NCBI GenBank assembly: GCA_014381825.1
Contig: JACNKX010000039.1
Span: 1 to 64,000, forward strand
DNA length: 64,000 nucleotides
From: Planctomycetota bacterium
GTDB lineage: Bacteria; Planctomycetota; Planctomycetia; Pirellulales; Pirellulaceae
Direction: 5' to 3'
Under the pieces are notes generated by a model. That model was not told the DNA's origin. It worked only from the letters and a program-made list of their open reading frames with translations, and did not search any database. Below are positions 35,482 to 43,017 of the stretch, in pieces (the stretch's first letter is position 1; every line of letters starts with the position of its first letter). Position numbers and translations under genes: made by a program.

Positions 35482-35722
35482 TTGTCCAGCCACTCGAACT
35501 GTATGATTAAAAGAGCTTCTCCGTGTACAATCCTTGCCGACGTATAACTCTGAGTGAAGAACGAGTGACCCTGCCTCTATGGAACATACAAGCAGGCTCG
35601 CCTCGTCTCGTTCTGGGCTATCTAATTAAGCAACAGCCGTGCCAAACCCGTGGAACTTTGTAGAGGGCGGGCATGCACGCTGTAATTCCAAGAAACTCTT
35701 GCTCTTTCTTCGCAGTCCATTC

Positions 35723-35748
35723 GCCATTCGGCTTGCGAGCCGAATGGC
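35723..35748. other. 11-bp perfect hairpin downstream of MFS gene
   Basis: GCCATTCGGCT (35723-35733) and AGCCGAATGGC (35738-35748) enclose the tetraloop TGCG. It lies about 45 bases beyond the MFS stop on the minus strand, without a T-run. Confidence 0.55.
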
Positions 35749-35791
35749 CGCAATCTCCAGCACACGTTCTCTCAGGAGTCGCAAAACGGAA

Positions 35792-37009
35792 CTAACGTGG
35801 CGACGACGTCGTCTGCGGCACCGGCAGGAAGTAGCAGAGAACGCTGCTCGCCAAGGCCGCGAGTGAGAAGAATCCGAAGATCATTGGTAGCGAGTCGTAC
35901 CGCAGGCAAATCCAAAGCGAGCTGGCGACGATCGCTCCACCGATCCCCCAGCTGACTCCCATCGTGATGGCGCTCGCTACTCGCTGGCCGTGTGGGAGAA
36001 GTTGCTGGCCATAGCTGATGTAAACCGGCATCGTCACACCCAGCAAGAGGCCGCAGGTGCCAACCAACCCGACCTGCGTCCAGCCACTCGCCATCACGAT
36101 CGTCGCGAGAAACGGCGTGGCGCACAAAGGAAATATCCAGAGTACATTTCGCTCCCAGCTTCGCTTAACGAACGCCGCACAAGCCATCGCACCAAAGCCA
36201 ATTCCCGCCATGAACGCGGACTGAACTGCTCCGATGACCGCATTCGAAGCGTCTGTCGATTTCAAGAGATAAGCCAACGAAAGTGGAACTCCGAGAGCGG
36301 GAAGAATTCGCAACGCACCGACCGCAAGAAGCAGACCGATCAGCGGTAGTTTTGCTCTCGCGTTGAAGGCTTCGGTAGTCGCCACAGAAGTCGGCGATAC
36401 AGTGGCAGGAACTCGGCGCAGCCCCAAAAACAAGACAAACAGGATCGGCAAACCCCACGCCATTCCCCACACCAGCCCTCGCGGTCCGAGTTGGTCAGTC
36501 ACAATCCCGCTATAATACGGGCCGACCGCCTGCCCCAAGTAACCACACAGTGCAAAGACCGCCATTGCACGGCTGCGTTGTTCTGGCAGCAACGCTCCAG
36601 CAGTCGCAGCTGCTTCGGGATGGAACGCAGCAATCCCCAGCCCGCCAATCGCGAATAACGCGGCAAGCGCCACCGACGATGAAGCAAATCCAACTGCACT
36701 GATGCAAAGGATTCCGACTAGCGGGCCAATCCAAATCAACCATCGACTGTGATAGCGATCCGCCCATAAACCAAACAACAACTGGCTGAACGAAGTGGCG
36801 ATCGACCAAGTCAGGTAAACCCAAAGCAGACCGCCTTGATCAAGCTGTAAGTGCGACTCTAGCGTCGGCCATATCGGACTCGTTGTGCCCGCCACGATGT
36901 CGACCAGAAAGTGACATGCCGCCAATAGCGCGAGCATCGCGACGGGATGCGCGAAACGGCTGGCTCGCATCACCACTGGTTCAAGGTCGTCAATGGCCGG
37001 CGCACTCAC
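35792..37009 (-). CDS. major facilitator superfamily transporter (FSR-like)
   Basis: 405 residues with twelve predicted membrane helices and the MFS motif region LFGLWADRYHSRWLIWIGP (motif A, G-x-x-x-D-R-x-x-R type, about residues 78-96). The opening FLVDIVAGTTSPIWPTLESHL resembles the fosmidomycin-resistance-like MFS branch. Substrate unknown. The start overlaps the end of the RidA gene by four bases (37006-37009), suggesting a metabolite-handling pair: RidA detoxifies reactive enamines and the transporter might export a product, but this is inference. Confidence 0.88.
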   Translation of the reverse strand: MSAPAIDDLEPVVMRASRFAHPVAMLALLAACHFLVDIVAGTTSPIWPTLESHLQLDQGGLLWVYLTWSIATSFSQLLFGLWADRYHSRWLIWIGPLVGILCISAVGFASSSVALAALFAIGGLGIAAFHPEAAATAGALLPEQRSRAMAVFALCGYLGQAVGPYYSGIVTDQLGPRGLVWGMAWGLPILFVLFLGLRRVPATVSPTSVATTEAFNARAKLPLIGLLLAVGALRILPALGVPLSLAYLLKSTDASNAVIGAVQSAFMAGIGFGAMACAAFVKRSWERNVLWIFPLCATPFLATIVMASGWTQVGLVGTCGLLLGVTMPVYISYGQQLLPHGQRVASAITMGVSWGIGGAIVASSLWICLRYDSLPMIFGFFSLAALASSVLCYFLPVPQTTSSPR

Positions 37010-37476
37010 TCTTTGATCTCGAAAATCGCTTCCACTTCCACGGCAGCACCAGTGGGAAGCGCTGCAAATCCGAGTGCGCTGCGCGCATGGTAACCATCGC
37101 CATCCTTGCCAAACAGTTCGTGCAGCAGATCCGAAGCACCGTTGATGACAAGATGCTGATCCGTAAAGTCACCTGCCGAGTAGACACACCCTAGTAACTT
37201 GATAACTCGCAAGCCATCCAGTGTGCCATGCGTGTTATGAACACTCTTGAGGATCTTCGTCGCGCAATCTTTCGCAGCTTCGTATCCCTGTTCGACCGTC
37301 AAGTCTTTTCCCAGGACTCCCTTGAGGTCGCTCGTATGGCCCGAGGTAATCAACTGATTGCCGCTGCGAATACAGAGGTTCAGGTAACCTGGGTCTTGAG
37401 ACTCAAACGCGATTCCTAACTCACTTGCTCTTTGCTCAGCTCCCACAGCTCTATCCTTTCGATTCGTAGTGAACAC
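37006..37476 (-). CDS. RidA/YjgF/YER057c family protein
   Basis: 156 residues, the longer RidA-like subgroup that begins with about 20 extra residues before the fold. Core motifs: LCIRSGNQLITSGHTS, TVEQGYEAAKDCATKILKSV and HARSALGFAALPTGAAVEVEAIFEI, with the Arg in HARSALGFAALP at the place of the catalytic Arg of imine deaminases. RidA proteins hydrolyse reactive enamines/imines in the cytoplasm; members of this subgroup are less well defined. First gene of the RidA-MFS pair. A perfect GCTGAATTC stem-loop lies 13 bases upstream of its start. Confidence 0.85.
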   Translation of the reverse strand: MFTTNRKDRAVGAEQRASELGIAFESQDPGYLNLCIRSGNQLITSGHTSDLKGVLGKDLTVEQGYEAAKDCATKILKSVHNTHGTLDGLRVIKLLGCVYSAGDFTDQHLVINGASDLLHELFGKDGDGYHARSALGFAALPTGAAVEVEAIFEIKE

Positions 37477-37488
37477 AATCTAACTGTC

Positions 37489-37510
37489 GCTGAATTCGCA
37501 TGAATTCAGC
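37489..37510. repeat. GCTGAATTC stem-loop (family copy 2)
   Basis: GCTGAATTC and GAATTCAGC form a perfect 9-bp stem around GCAT. The same sequence plan occurs at 12329-12350, both followed by CCG. It lies between the ParE-like toxin gene and the RidA gene. Confidence 0.65.
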
Positions 37511-37559
37511 CGGTAACAACTTCCGCTTGGATCGGCTGGAGTTGAACGGCAGGAAAGCA

Positions 37560-37868
37560 TTAATCACTTAATCCACCAAACAATCGCGTGAAGTCGCGTG
37601 AAGCGTCAATCACTCGCAAGACTTCGATGCCGACCGGATGCTTCATGAATACAATCACCCACCGCTTATGTAACACATAAAACCAGTCGGGTGGTAGATC
37701 GGGGTGCTTTCTCCAAATCGCCGATTTGTCCGCAGCATTTTCCGCTCGGTTGTGAATTCCGCGAGCGATCCGCTCGGCAGTCAGCGGTCGCCTATCTTTA
37801 ACAGCGATGTAATAGACAATGTCTTCCAATTCAGCTTCAGCAAGTGGCGTCCAAACTGCGTGTGACAT
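37560..37868 (-). CDS. RelE/ParE-family toxin
   Basis: 102 residues, typical ParE length. Opens VWTPLAEAELEDIVYYIAVKD, matching the ParE/RelE first helix (F/W-T-x-x-A-x-x-x-L-x-x-I-x-x-Y-I), and ends with the RelE-superfamily strand pattern FYVLHKRWVIVFMKHPVGIEVLRVIDASRDF. ParE proteins poison DNA gyrase; RelE proteins cleave ribosomal mRNA; which applies is not evident. It starts six bases after the antitoxin-like gene, so the two form a type II pair beside the STAND-WD40 gene. Confidence 0.85.
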   Translation of the reverse strand: MSHAVWTPLAEAELEDIVYYIAVKDRRPLTAERIARGIHNRAENAADKSAIWRKHPDLPPDWFYVLHKRWVIVFMKHPVGIEVLRVIDASRDFTRLFGGLSD

Positions 37869-37874
37869 CGCATT

Positions 37875-38129
37875 CTAGCTTCCCGACTTAGCCAGTCGAT
37901 CTTTTACGCGCTGCATCAGCGCATCGACATCAAGCGGAAGTGATTCACCTCGTTTGCTCTGCTCAATTGCAAGCTGCGTTTCTTCGATGAAACGATTCAG
38001 TTCTTCTTGATACAGTCGAAATTCCTGTACGCTCTGTTCCGGCGAGAGCGAATCGCCGATCTGTTGGATACGCCGCCCAAGGAAGTCGTAAAAAGCCAAT
38101 ATCTCATCTTGCGGAATGCCTGTTGCCAT
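37875..38129 (-). CDS. antitoxin partner (small, novel-looking)
   Basis: 84 residues from the ATG at 38129, preceded by a GGAG-poor leader. Central helical region (residues 10-60) and a C-terminal end LPLDVDALMQRVKDRLAKSGS of the type seen in antitoxins of the RelB/ParD-like and CopG-like sets that wrap around the toxin. No DNA-binding ribbon-helix-helix is obvious at the N-terminus. Assignment rests mainly on its position directly upstream of the ParE-like gene with a six-base gap. Confidence 0.7.
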   Translation of the reverse strand: MATGIPQDEILAFYDFLGRRIQQIGDSLSPEQSVQEFRLYQEELNRFIEETQLAIEQSKRGESLPLDVDALMQRVKDRLAKSGS

Positions 38130-38274
38130 GCGCCATTGTCTCCTCGCTCCAGCGTACCATAGACCGTGAAGCATCGTCAAAACATGTCGACGAGTTAGAT
38201 AAGCAAAAGTTTATCCCGATTGAATTATACTCGGAGCATTCGTTCAGCTGGCAAAGACAGCGCCATCACACGGG

Positions 38275-41200
38275 TTATGCAACAAACGGATTCAAACGCA
38301 GTGTTTGACCGCAGTGGTCACATTGAATTCGGAGCCTTGGGTTGGTCCAAGCTTCATCATGTAGGTGGAGGCAGGAGGATTTCTCCGACGACATGTTTGT
38401 TGAAATCTCGTCAATGGCTGTTTCTGTCGATTCTGAAACGGGCAAGAGCTTGCCACAGTGTCCACAAACCGCAGTAAGGTAGAGATCAGGTCGCCCGGTT
38501 AACCGTTTGTTGTCAATTGCATTGCGAAGTTCAATGGCGTCGCGATGGTAACGAAATATTCGTGTCGGAGTTGCGATGGGCTCCAATTGGCTAAGCTCAT
38601 TCGAGTTTCGGAGCGTCATTCGCCACTCGTTGGTAGCGTCCGTATCATTTCCGTTAATGGTCCCGTCTGGTGCCATCCAAGCACTGCACCAAGGACTTGG
38701 ATTATTCCGACACGGCTGCGAAAGTAGCTTCTTACCTGTGGCAAGATGGTAGATTTCGACCATTTGCTCCCGGAAGCACACCATGACTTTAGCATCAGGA
38801 GAAATGATTGGGTCCGACAATCCTCGCAGGGCAAACTTGGCGGCGAGCTTTGAGCTTAAAGTGTTGACAACTGACACGCCTTCTGTCCCACCGATGACGA
38901 TTGATTTGCCGTCTGGAGTCACCTGAATTTCGCGCGGCGTGCCAATTGTATCAACATCGAATTCCGCTTGTCGGAGCTTGGCACCCGTTAGCAAGTCAAC
39001 TATCACCAGCATTTCGTCTTCCATCGATGCGACACATTTCCAGTCCGGCAAGACCACAGAATGCTTCCAGTTGCTGTGTGGTCTCGCAGCATTCTTAGTG
39101 CCTCGGGCAATGTCCCAAATAAACCAACACGATGGAAAGGATACGAATGCTCGCTCACCACAAGGACTAACTTGAACGAGGCCGACGCGCTCGCCTTCAG
39201 GCCCGTCAATTCTATGAAGTACGCTGCAGTCGTTTTCATCGACGTGATTGTCATCGATGACAAGTCGAAGATCAGATGTGTAAGCTCCTCTGTCACCTCT
39301 GTCGATAGTGACAATCGCATGTTCCGGATTTAATGGGGGCTCCTCGACGAGGCGCGTGTTGAGCGGACGGTGCGAAGTTCCGAGGTCACGTTCTTTATCA
39401 TCATCTGTGTCATCCAATCCGGATAGGAACTGGTCCATTTCTTGTTGCATTTCAAAAATAGATTGTATGGGGTCCTCTGTCCATTCCCAAAGTCCGCGAT
39501 CTCGCTGTCGAGGTCGCCTCTCGAATTCCTCCATCTCTTCATATACCAAAAGGTCCGCTCCGCGGATCGCATCCTCGCCGCGACTCCAGACAACTCGGCC
39601 GTCAGCAATCAACTTCACATCGCCGAAACACGAGGACAAATCGGTGGGCATTCCATCGCTATACACATCGAAGAGGTACTTGCCATCGACATAAATGTTA
39701 GATTCGTCCACAGCAATTCGTCCATCCGCCGAGCGCCCTTTCACGTTGAAGACTACGAATTGCCCAAGCCCGATGTCTATCGGCTGAGCTTCGGAGTCTT
39801 CGCACGGCTCGTCTGCTTTCAATATGTGCCGTGTCTTCCGACCATCTGGAGGCAAACAATCGGGCGTGGCACCAGTGATGAGATCCCAAACAGCGATATG
39901 CCCCTGTCTGTCAGAGCCCAGAATGCAAAACGGCTCTGGCCAGATTCGCACTCGGGCAATGGCATGGAGCCTCGAGTTTGATAGCTCGCACTGAGATTCT
40001 CCGGCTGTCCCTTCAACATCGAAAACACGGATCTTTCCGTCACTGCCCGCGACCGCGATGACAGAGCCTTCTGGCGAGCAGCTAATATCGACAATGTCTC
40101 GCTCCGTCTCAGCGGACCAGATCTGCCGAAACTCTCTGCAATCATACGCCAGAATCGAACCACTCGTGCATACGGAAACAAGTCGGCTGCCGTCGACCGA
40201 CAAACACACATGTGAGACTTCTTCTCGATGAGCAAGCTCCCAGCATAATTGTTTCCCAGAAACGAGATCCCAGAGTCGTAGTTTACCGTTCGCTTCCCCA
40301 GTAGCAGCACGGCGTCCGTCCGCACTAATTGCGAACGCTGTTGCTTTCACTGGTATTGTTGGAAGCGGGATCGCGCCGGCGTTTACTTCAACATGCGGCC
40401 GTTCTTCGAGCCAAGGTGTTTTACCATCGCAGAGTACTTTCTCTGCTTGCTCGCGAAGATTCCTTCCTACCGAGCTATTTGCGACGCATTGATAGAGTGC
40501 TTGCGGATGATGGGTCAGCGTCACTGCAGAATGTGTCAAGAATGTTCGCCAAGACTCCAGCTCGCTGATGGACTCAGACCAAGAACCGGCGTCCCACAAC
40601 TCGTCCCACTTTCCGCGAAAGAGATTGCACAGGTCCGAAGTATCCGGTGGGTCGGGGAATCGAAACGATCTCTCTAGCTCCACCGACTCTGAACCGTCAT
40701 GCTGCCACGCACGCCTGAGTTCGGCACTCCACCGAGATCCACTTTCTTTGACATCAGCAGCCCAATTATCAAGCGTCTTCTGCCGCCGATTCTCGTTTTC
40801 ATTTGCTTGAAGCCAATCTGGATCACTTCGCCGAGCAAGATCAAAGTCGGCCACGAGTTCGTAGACATTGCCCCGATTGCACTTCTTTTCAATGAACTCA
40901 AAGTCAGTCAACAAACGTCTCAAGTCATGCCATCGCTTTGCTCGACAAAAATGTTCGGGGCCATGCTGCAATGCGTAGTCCTGGACGTCGTCAATCAGCT
41001 CGCGCCAGCGCAAACACATTTCGGCCATGCGATTCTTAGCTTGATCGGCAAAGACCTTCACTTTCGTTTGCAAGTAGTCGGCGAACGATTGGTGATAGAA
41101 ACCAAAGGACGTCGATCCATTTACTTCTTGTCGCGGTCGGAGATACTCAGCCATCGCATCGATAGCCGTCTCCCATTTCGTCAGTCCGGCATCCAAGGCT

Positions 41201-42894
41201 TCGACGCACAGACTTTCAGTAGCCCGCCCTCGAATGACAAGCAAGAGGCCAGCGACCTCACCAATCGTGTCGAGTTTCTGCTGAGGGAGTCGCCTCCAGA
41301 ACTCTTCGTAAAGCTGGTGAAGATTGTCGGACTCAGTGCCAGTTTCGGTGGCGAGTCGCTTTAGAAAGTCCGGGACTTCCTGCGGGGACAGTTTCTCGCT
41401 CACCCATCGGCAGAGTTCACGCAGTACGAGGAAGTTGCCGCCTCCGACACGACAGATTTCACGCTGGACGGTTGCGTCGCTGGACTTCCCGGCTAATCGA
41501 GATGTTACGAACTCCTCTGCATCCTTTCCGTTAGCAATGTCAAAATCCGTCGAGTTCAGATTCACTCGTTCGACGTCTTCACGGCGTACGAGGACTTCAC
41601 TGCGAGCAGGGATGTGGCGCGTGGTGGCGACCAAGATGATCCCCTTGGGTAGCGGCGAAGGCAGAGCCTGATACGACGTCAAGTCTTTGCCGATGTCCGC
41701 TTCGTCCAAGCCATCAATGAAGATCAATTGCTTGCCTTCACCGAGTTTTGGAGACACGTGATCGGCGAGCAAGCGTTCTAGCTTTGTTCGGAGTCGCCGT
41801 GCATCATCGGTTGGCTCCAGAACTGCTGCCTGATCGATACTGTGAATCTCGACTAACTGATCATACAGCGTGCGTATGCAAGTGGCGGGGTCGGTCATGC
41901 CTTCGCTTTGGTGATAGACGAAGCACGCAGGGCGAGGCGTAGTCTCTGCGAACTTGTGCCGGACACATCGTGCAATGATTGCTGATTTACCAGTCCCCGG
42001 CTCGGCTTCGATGATCAGCGTTCCCAACTCATGTTCGTTTACAAACTCATGGATACGCTCGATGATCTCACTGCGGCCGACGAAATTCGAGGGTCTATCC
42101 AGCAACCCTTCGACTTGAGTAAATGGATCATTGTTGACCGTGTGGAACTTGTCTTGATCTGGTGCATTGGAGTTTACGCTTGCGTCAGGCGACACGCTCA
42201 CTCCAAGTTCAAGGCTACGGGATTGTAACAGTTCTCTTTCAAGCTCCTCGATCACGCCGTGAACTTCCGTCGGTGCTTCGATAAAGTTGAGAAACCGGTG
42301 AAGGAAGGAAGTGTACGTGATCAACTCAGGGATATTGGGATCGCCTTCGATGTGGCTCGCATAGTCGCGCACGTGTCGCATGTACTTGAGGCATGTCTTG
42401 AGCTCTGCCGGCTTGTTCTGGATTCGATTCGAGAACTGTTCGTCGACGACCGCGACAAGGGCTTCGAGATCAAGACCGTTCCATTTCTTGACCGTTGCAG
42501 ATTTGCCATGCCGTTTTCGCTTATCGATGACTCGATTCGGTAGCTTGATGGTTGAAGGATCTCCGAGTTCGCGATCTAAGAAGCTCGCAACGCAATCTCT
42601 CACGCTTTGGTCAAGGATGATGTTAGCGAGCTTCTGCCGTAGTTGTTTGTGCCAATTCACACACGCACCCATTGCCCGAAGAAATGAATCGCAACCGAGA
42701 CGGTCTCGATTGCAAACTACGTCAGCATCAAGAGGTCGACAGCCACCAAATGTAGAGACGTTAAAGTGAACACGCAACTTTAACCCAACGATATCCGCCA
42801 CGATTGTCGCTACCGACAGCGCGTCGATGCCGACCGTAGATGTTTTAAATCGGGCTACAGGCGACAACTGGATCGAGTGAACTTGAATCGCCAA
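38275..42894 (-). CDS. HEPN-like / STAND NTPase / WD40 protein (candidate defence gene)
   Basis: 1539 residues if the ATG at 42894 is right; a start near residue 75 is also possible. N-terminal part (about 90-205) looks like a Swt1-type HEPN: WNGLDLEALVAVVDEQF then MRHVRDYASHIEG with R176-x4-H181, the HEPN RNase motif. A STAND NTPase follows: FVGRSEIIERI, P-loop EAEPGTGKSAII (about 297-308), Walker B LIFIDGLDEAD (about 390-400), and a winged-helix-like FYHQSFADYL (about 599-608). WD40 repeats cover about 870-1430 (KLRLWDLVSGKQL, HIAVWDLITG, FIWDIARGTK), with an acidic insertion in the middle. The C-terminus has two CxxC pairs (CGHC, CDHC). Likely a signal-triggered toxin or immune sensor. Alternative: housekeeping regulator. 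Confidence 0.8.
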   Translation of the reverse strand: MAIQVHSIQLSPVARFKTSTVGIDALSVATIVADIVGLKLRVHFNVSTFGGCRPLDADVVCNRDRLGCDSFLRAMGACVNWHKQLRQKLANIILDQSVRDCVASFLDRELGDPSTIKLPNRVIDKRKRHGKSATVKKWNGLDLEALVAVVDEQFSNRIQNKPAELKTCLKYMRHVRDYASHIEGDPNIPELITYTSFLHRFLNFIEAPTEVHGVIEELERELLQSRSLELGVSVSPDASVNSNAPDQDKFHTVNNDPFTQVEGLLDRPSNFVGRSEIIERIHEFVNEHELGTLIIEAEPGTGKSAIIARCVRHKFAETTPRPACFVYHQSEGMTDPATCIRTLYDQLVEIHSIDQAAVLEPTDDARRLRTKLERLLADHVSPKLGEGKQLIFIDGLDEADIGKDLTSYQALPSPLPKGIILVATTRHIPARSEVLVRREDVERVNLNSTDFDIANGKDAEEFVTSRLAGKSSDATVQREICRVGGGNFLVLRELCRWVSEKLSPQEVPDFLKRLATETGTESDNLHQLYEEFWRRLPQQKLDTIGEVAGLLLVIRGRATESLCVEALDAGLTKWETAIDAMAEYLRPRQEVNGSTSFGFYHQSFADYLQTKVKVFADQAKNRMAEMCLRWRELIDDVQDYALQHGPEHFCRAKRWHDLRRLLTDFEFIEKKCNRGNVYELVADFDLARRSDPDWLQANENENRRQKTLDNWAADVKESGSRWSAELRRAWQHDGSESVELERSFRFPDPPDTSDLCNLFRGKWDELWDAGSWSESISELESWRTFLTHSAVTLTHHPQALYQCVANSSVGRNLREQAEKVLCDGKTPWLEERPHVEVNAGAIPLPTIPVKATAFAISADGRRAATGEANGKLRLWDLVSGKQLCWELAHREEVSHVCLSVDGSRLVSVCTSGSILAYDCREFRQIWSAETERDIVDISCSPEGSVIAVAGSDGKIRVFDVEGTAGESQCELSNSRLHAIARVRIWPEPFCILGSDRQGHIAVWDLITGATPDCLPPDGRKTRHILKADEPCEDSEAQPIDIGLGQFVVFNVKGRSADGRIAVDESNIYVDGKYLFDVYSDGMPTDLSSCFGDVKLIADGRVVWSRGEDAIRGADLLVYEEMEEFERRPRQRDRGLWEWTEDPIQSIFEMQQEMDQFLSGLDDTDDDKERDLGTSHRPLNTRLVEEPPLNPEHAIVTIDRGDRGAYTSDLRLVIDDNHVDENDCSVLHRIDGPEGERVGLVQVSPCGERAFVSFPSCWFIWDIARGTKNAARPHSNWKHSVVLPDWKCVASMEDEMLVIVDLLTGAKLRQAEFDVDTIGTPREIQVTPDGKSIVIGGTEGVSVVNTLSSKLAAKFALRGLSDPIISPDAKVMVCFREQMVEIYHLATGKKLLSQPCRNNPSPWCSAWMAPDGTINGNDTDATNEWRMTLRNSNELSQLEPIATPTRIFRYHRDAIELRNAIDNKRLTGRPDLYLTAVCGHCGKLLPVSESTETAIDEISTNMSSEKSSCLHLHDEAWTNPRLRIQCDHCGQTLRLNPFVA

Positions 42895-42938
42895 TCGAGC
42901 GGAGGTGGGTTATACTCCAAGCGACAAGCCGTGAGCCA

Positions 42939-42972
42939 TTTGGACTGCTGCGACAAGTCGCCGCAGTCCAAA
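42939..42972. other. 16-bp near-perfect palindrome between the STAND gene and the DUF1549 gene
   Basis: TTTGGACTGC-T-GCGAC (42939-42954) pairs with GTCGC-C-GCAGTCCAAA (42957-42972) with one mismatch and a 2-base loop. It lies in the divergent intergenic region. Confidence 0.6.
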
Positions 42973-43017
42973 ATAGGACAAGGTATAAACTTGGATCACC
43001 CGCTCCCTCCCACGCCG

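Larger units (their letters stand above)
35003..35791. other. gene-free interval with several stem-loops
   Basis: About 790 bases with no convincing coding region on either strand. It contains an ACGGAGC/GCTCCGT stem (35266-35288) and the three hairpins listed separately at 35314, 35447 and 35723. It may hold operon ends, a small RNA, or degenerate repeats. Confidence 0.5.
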
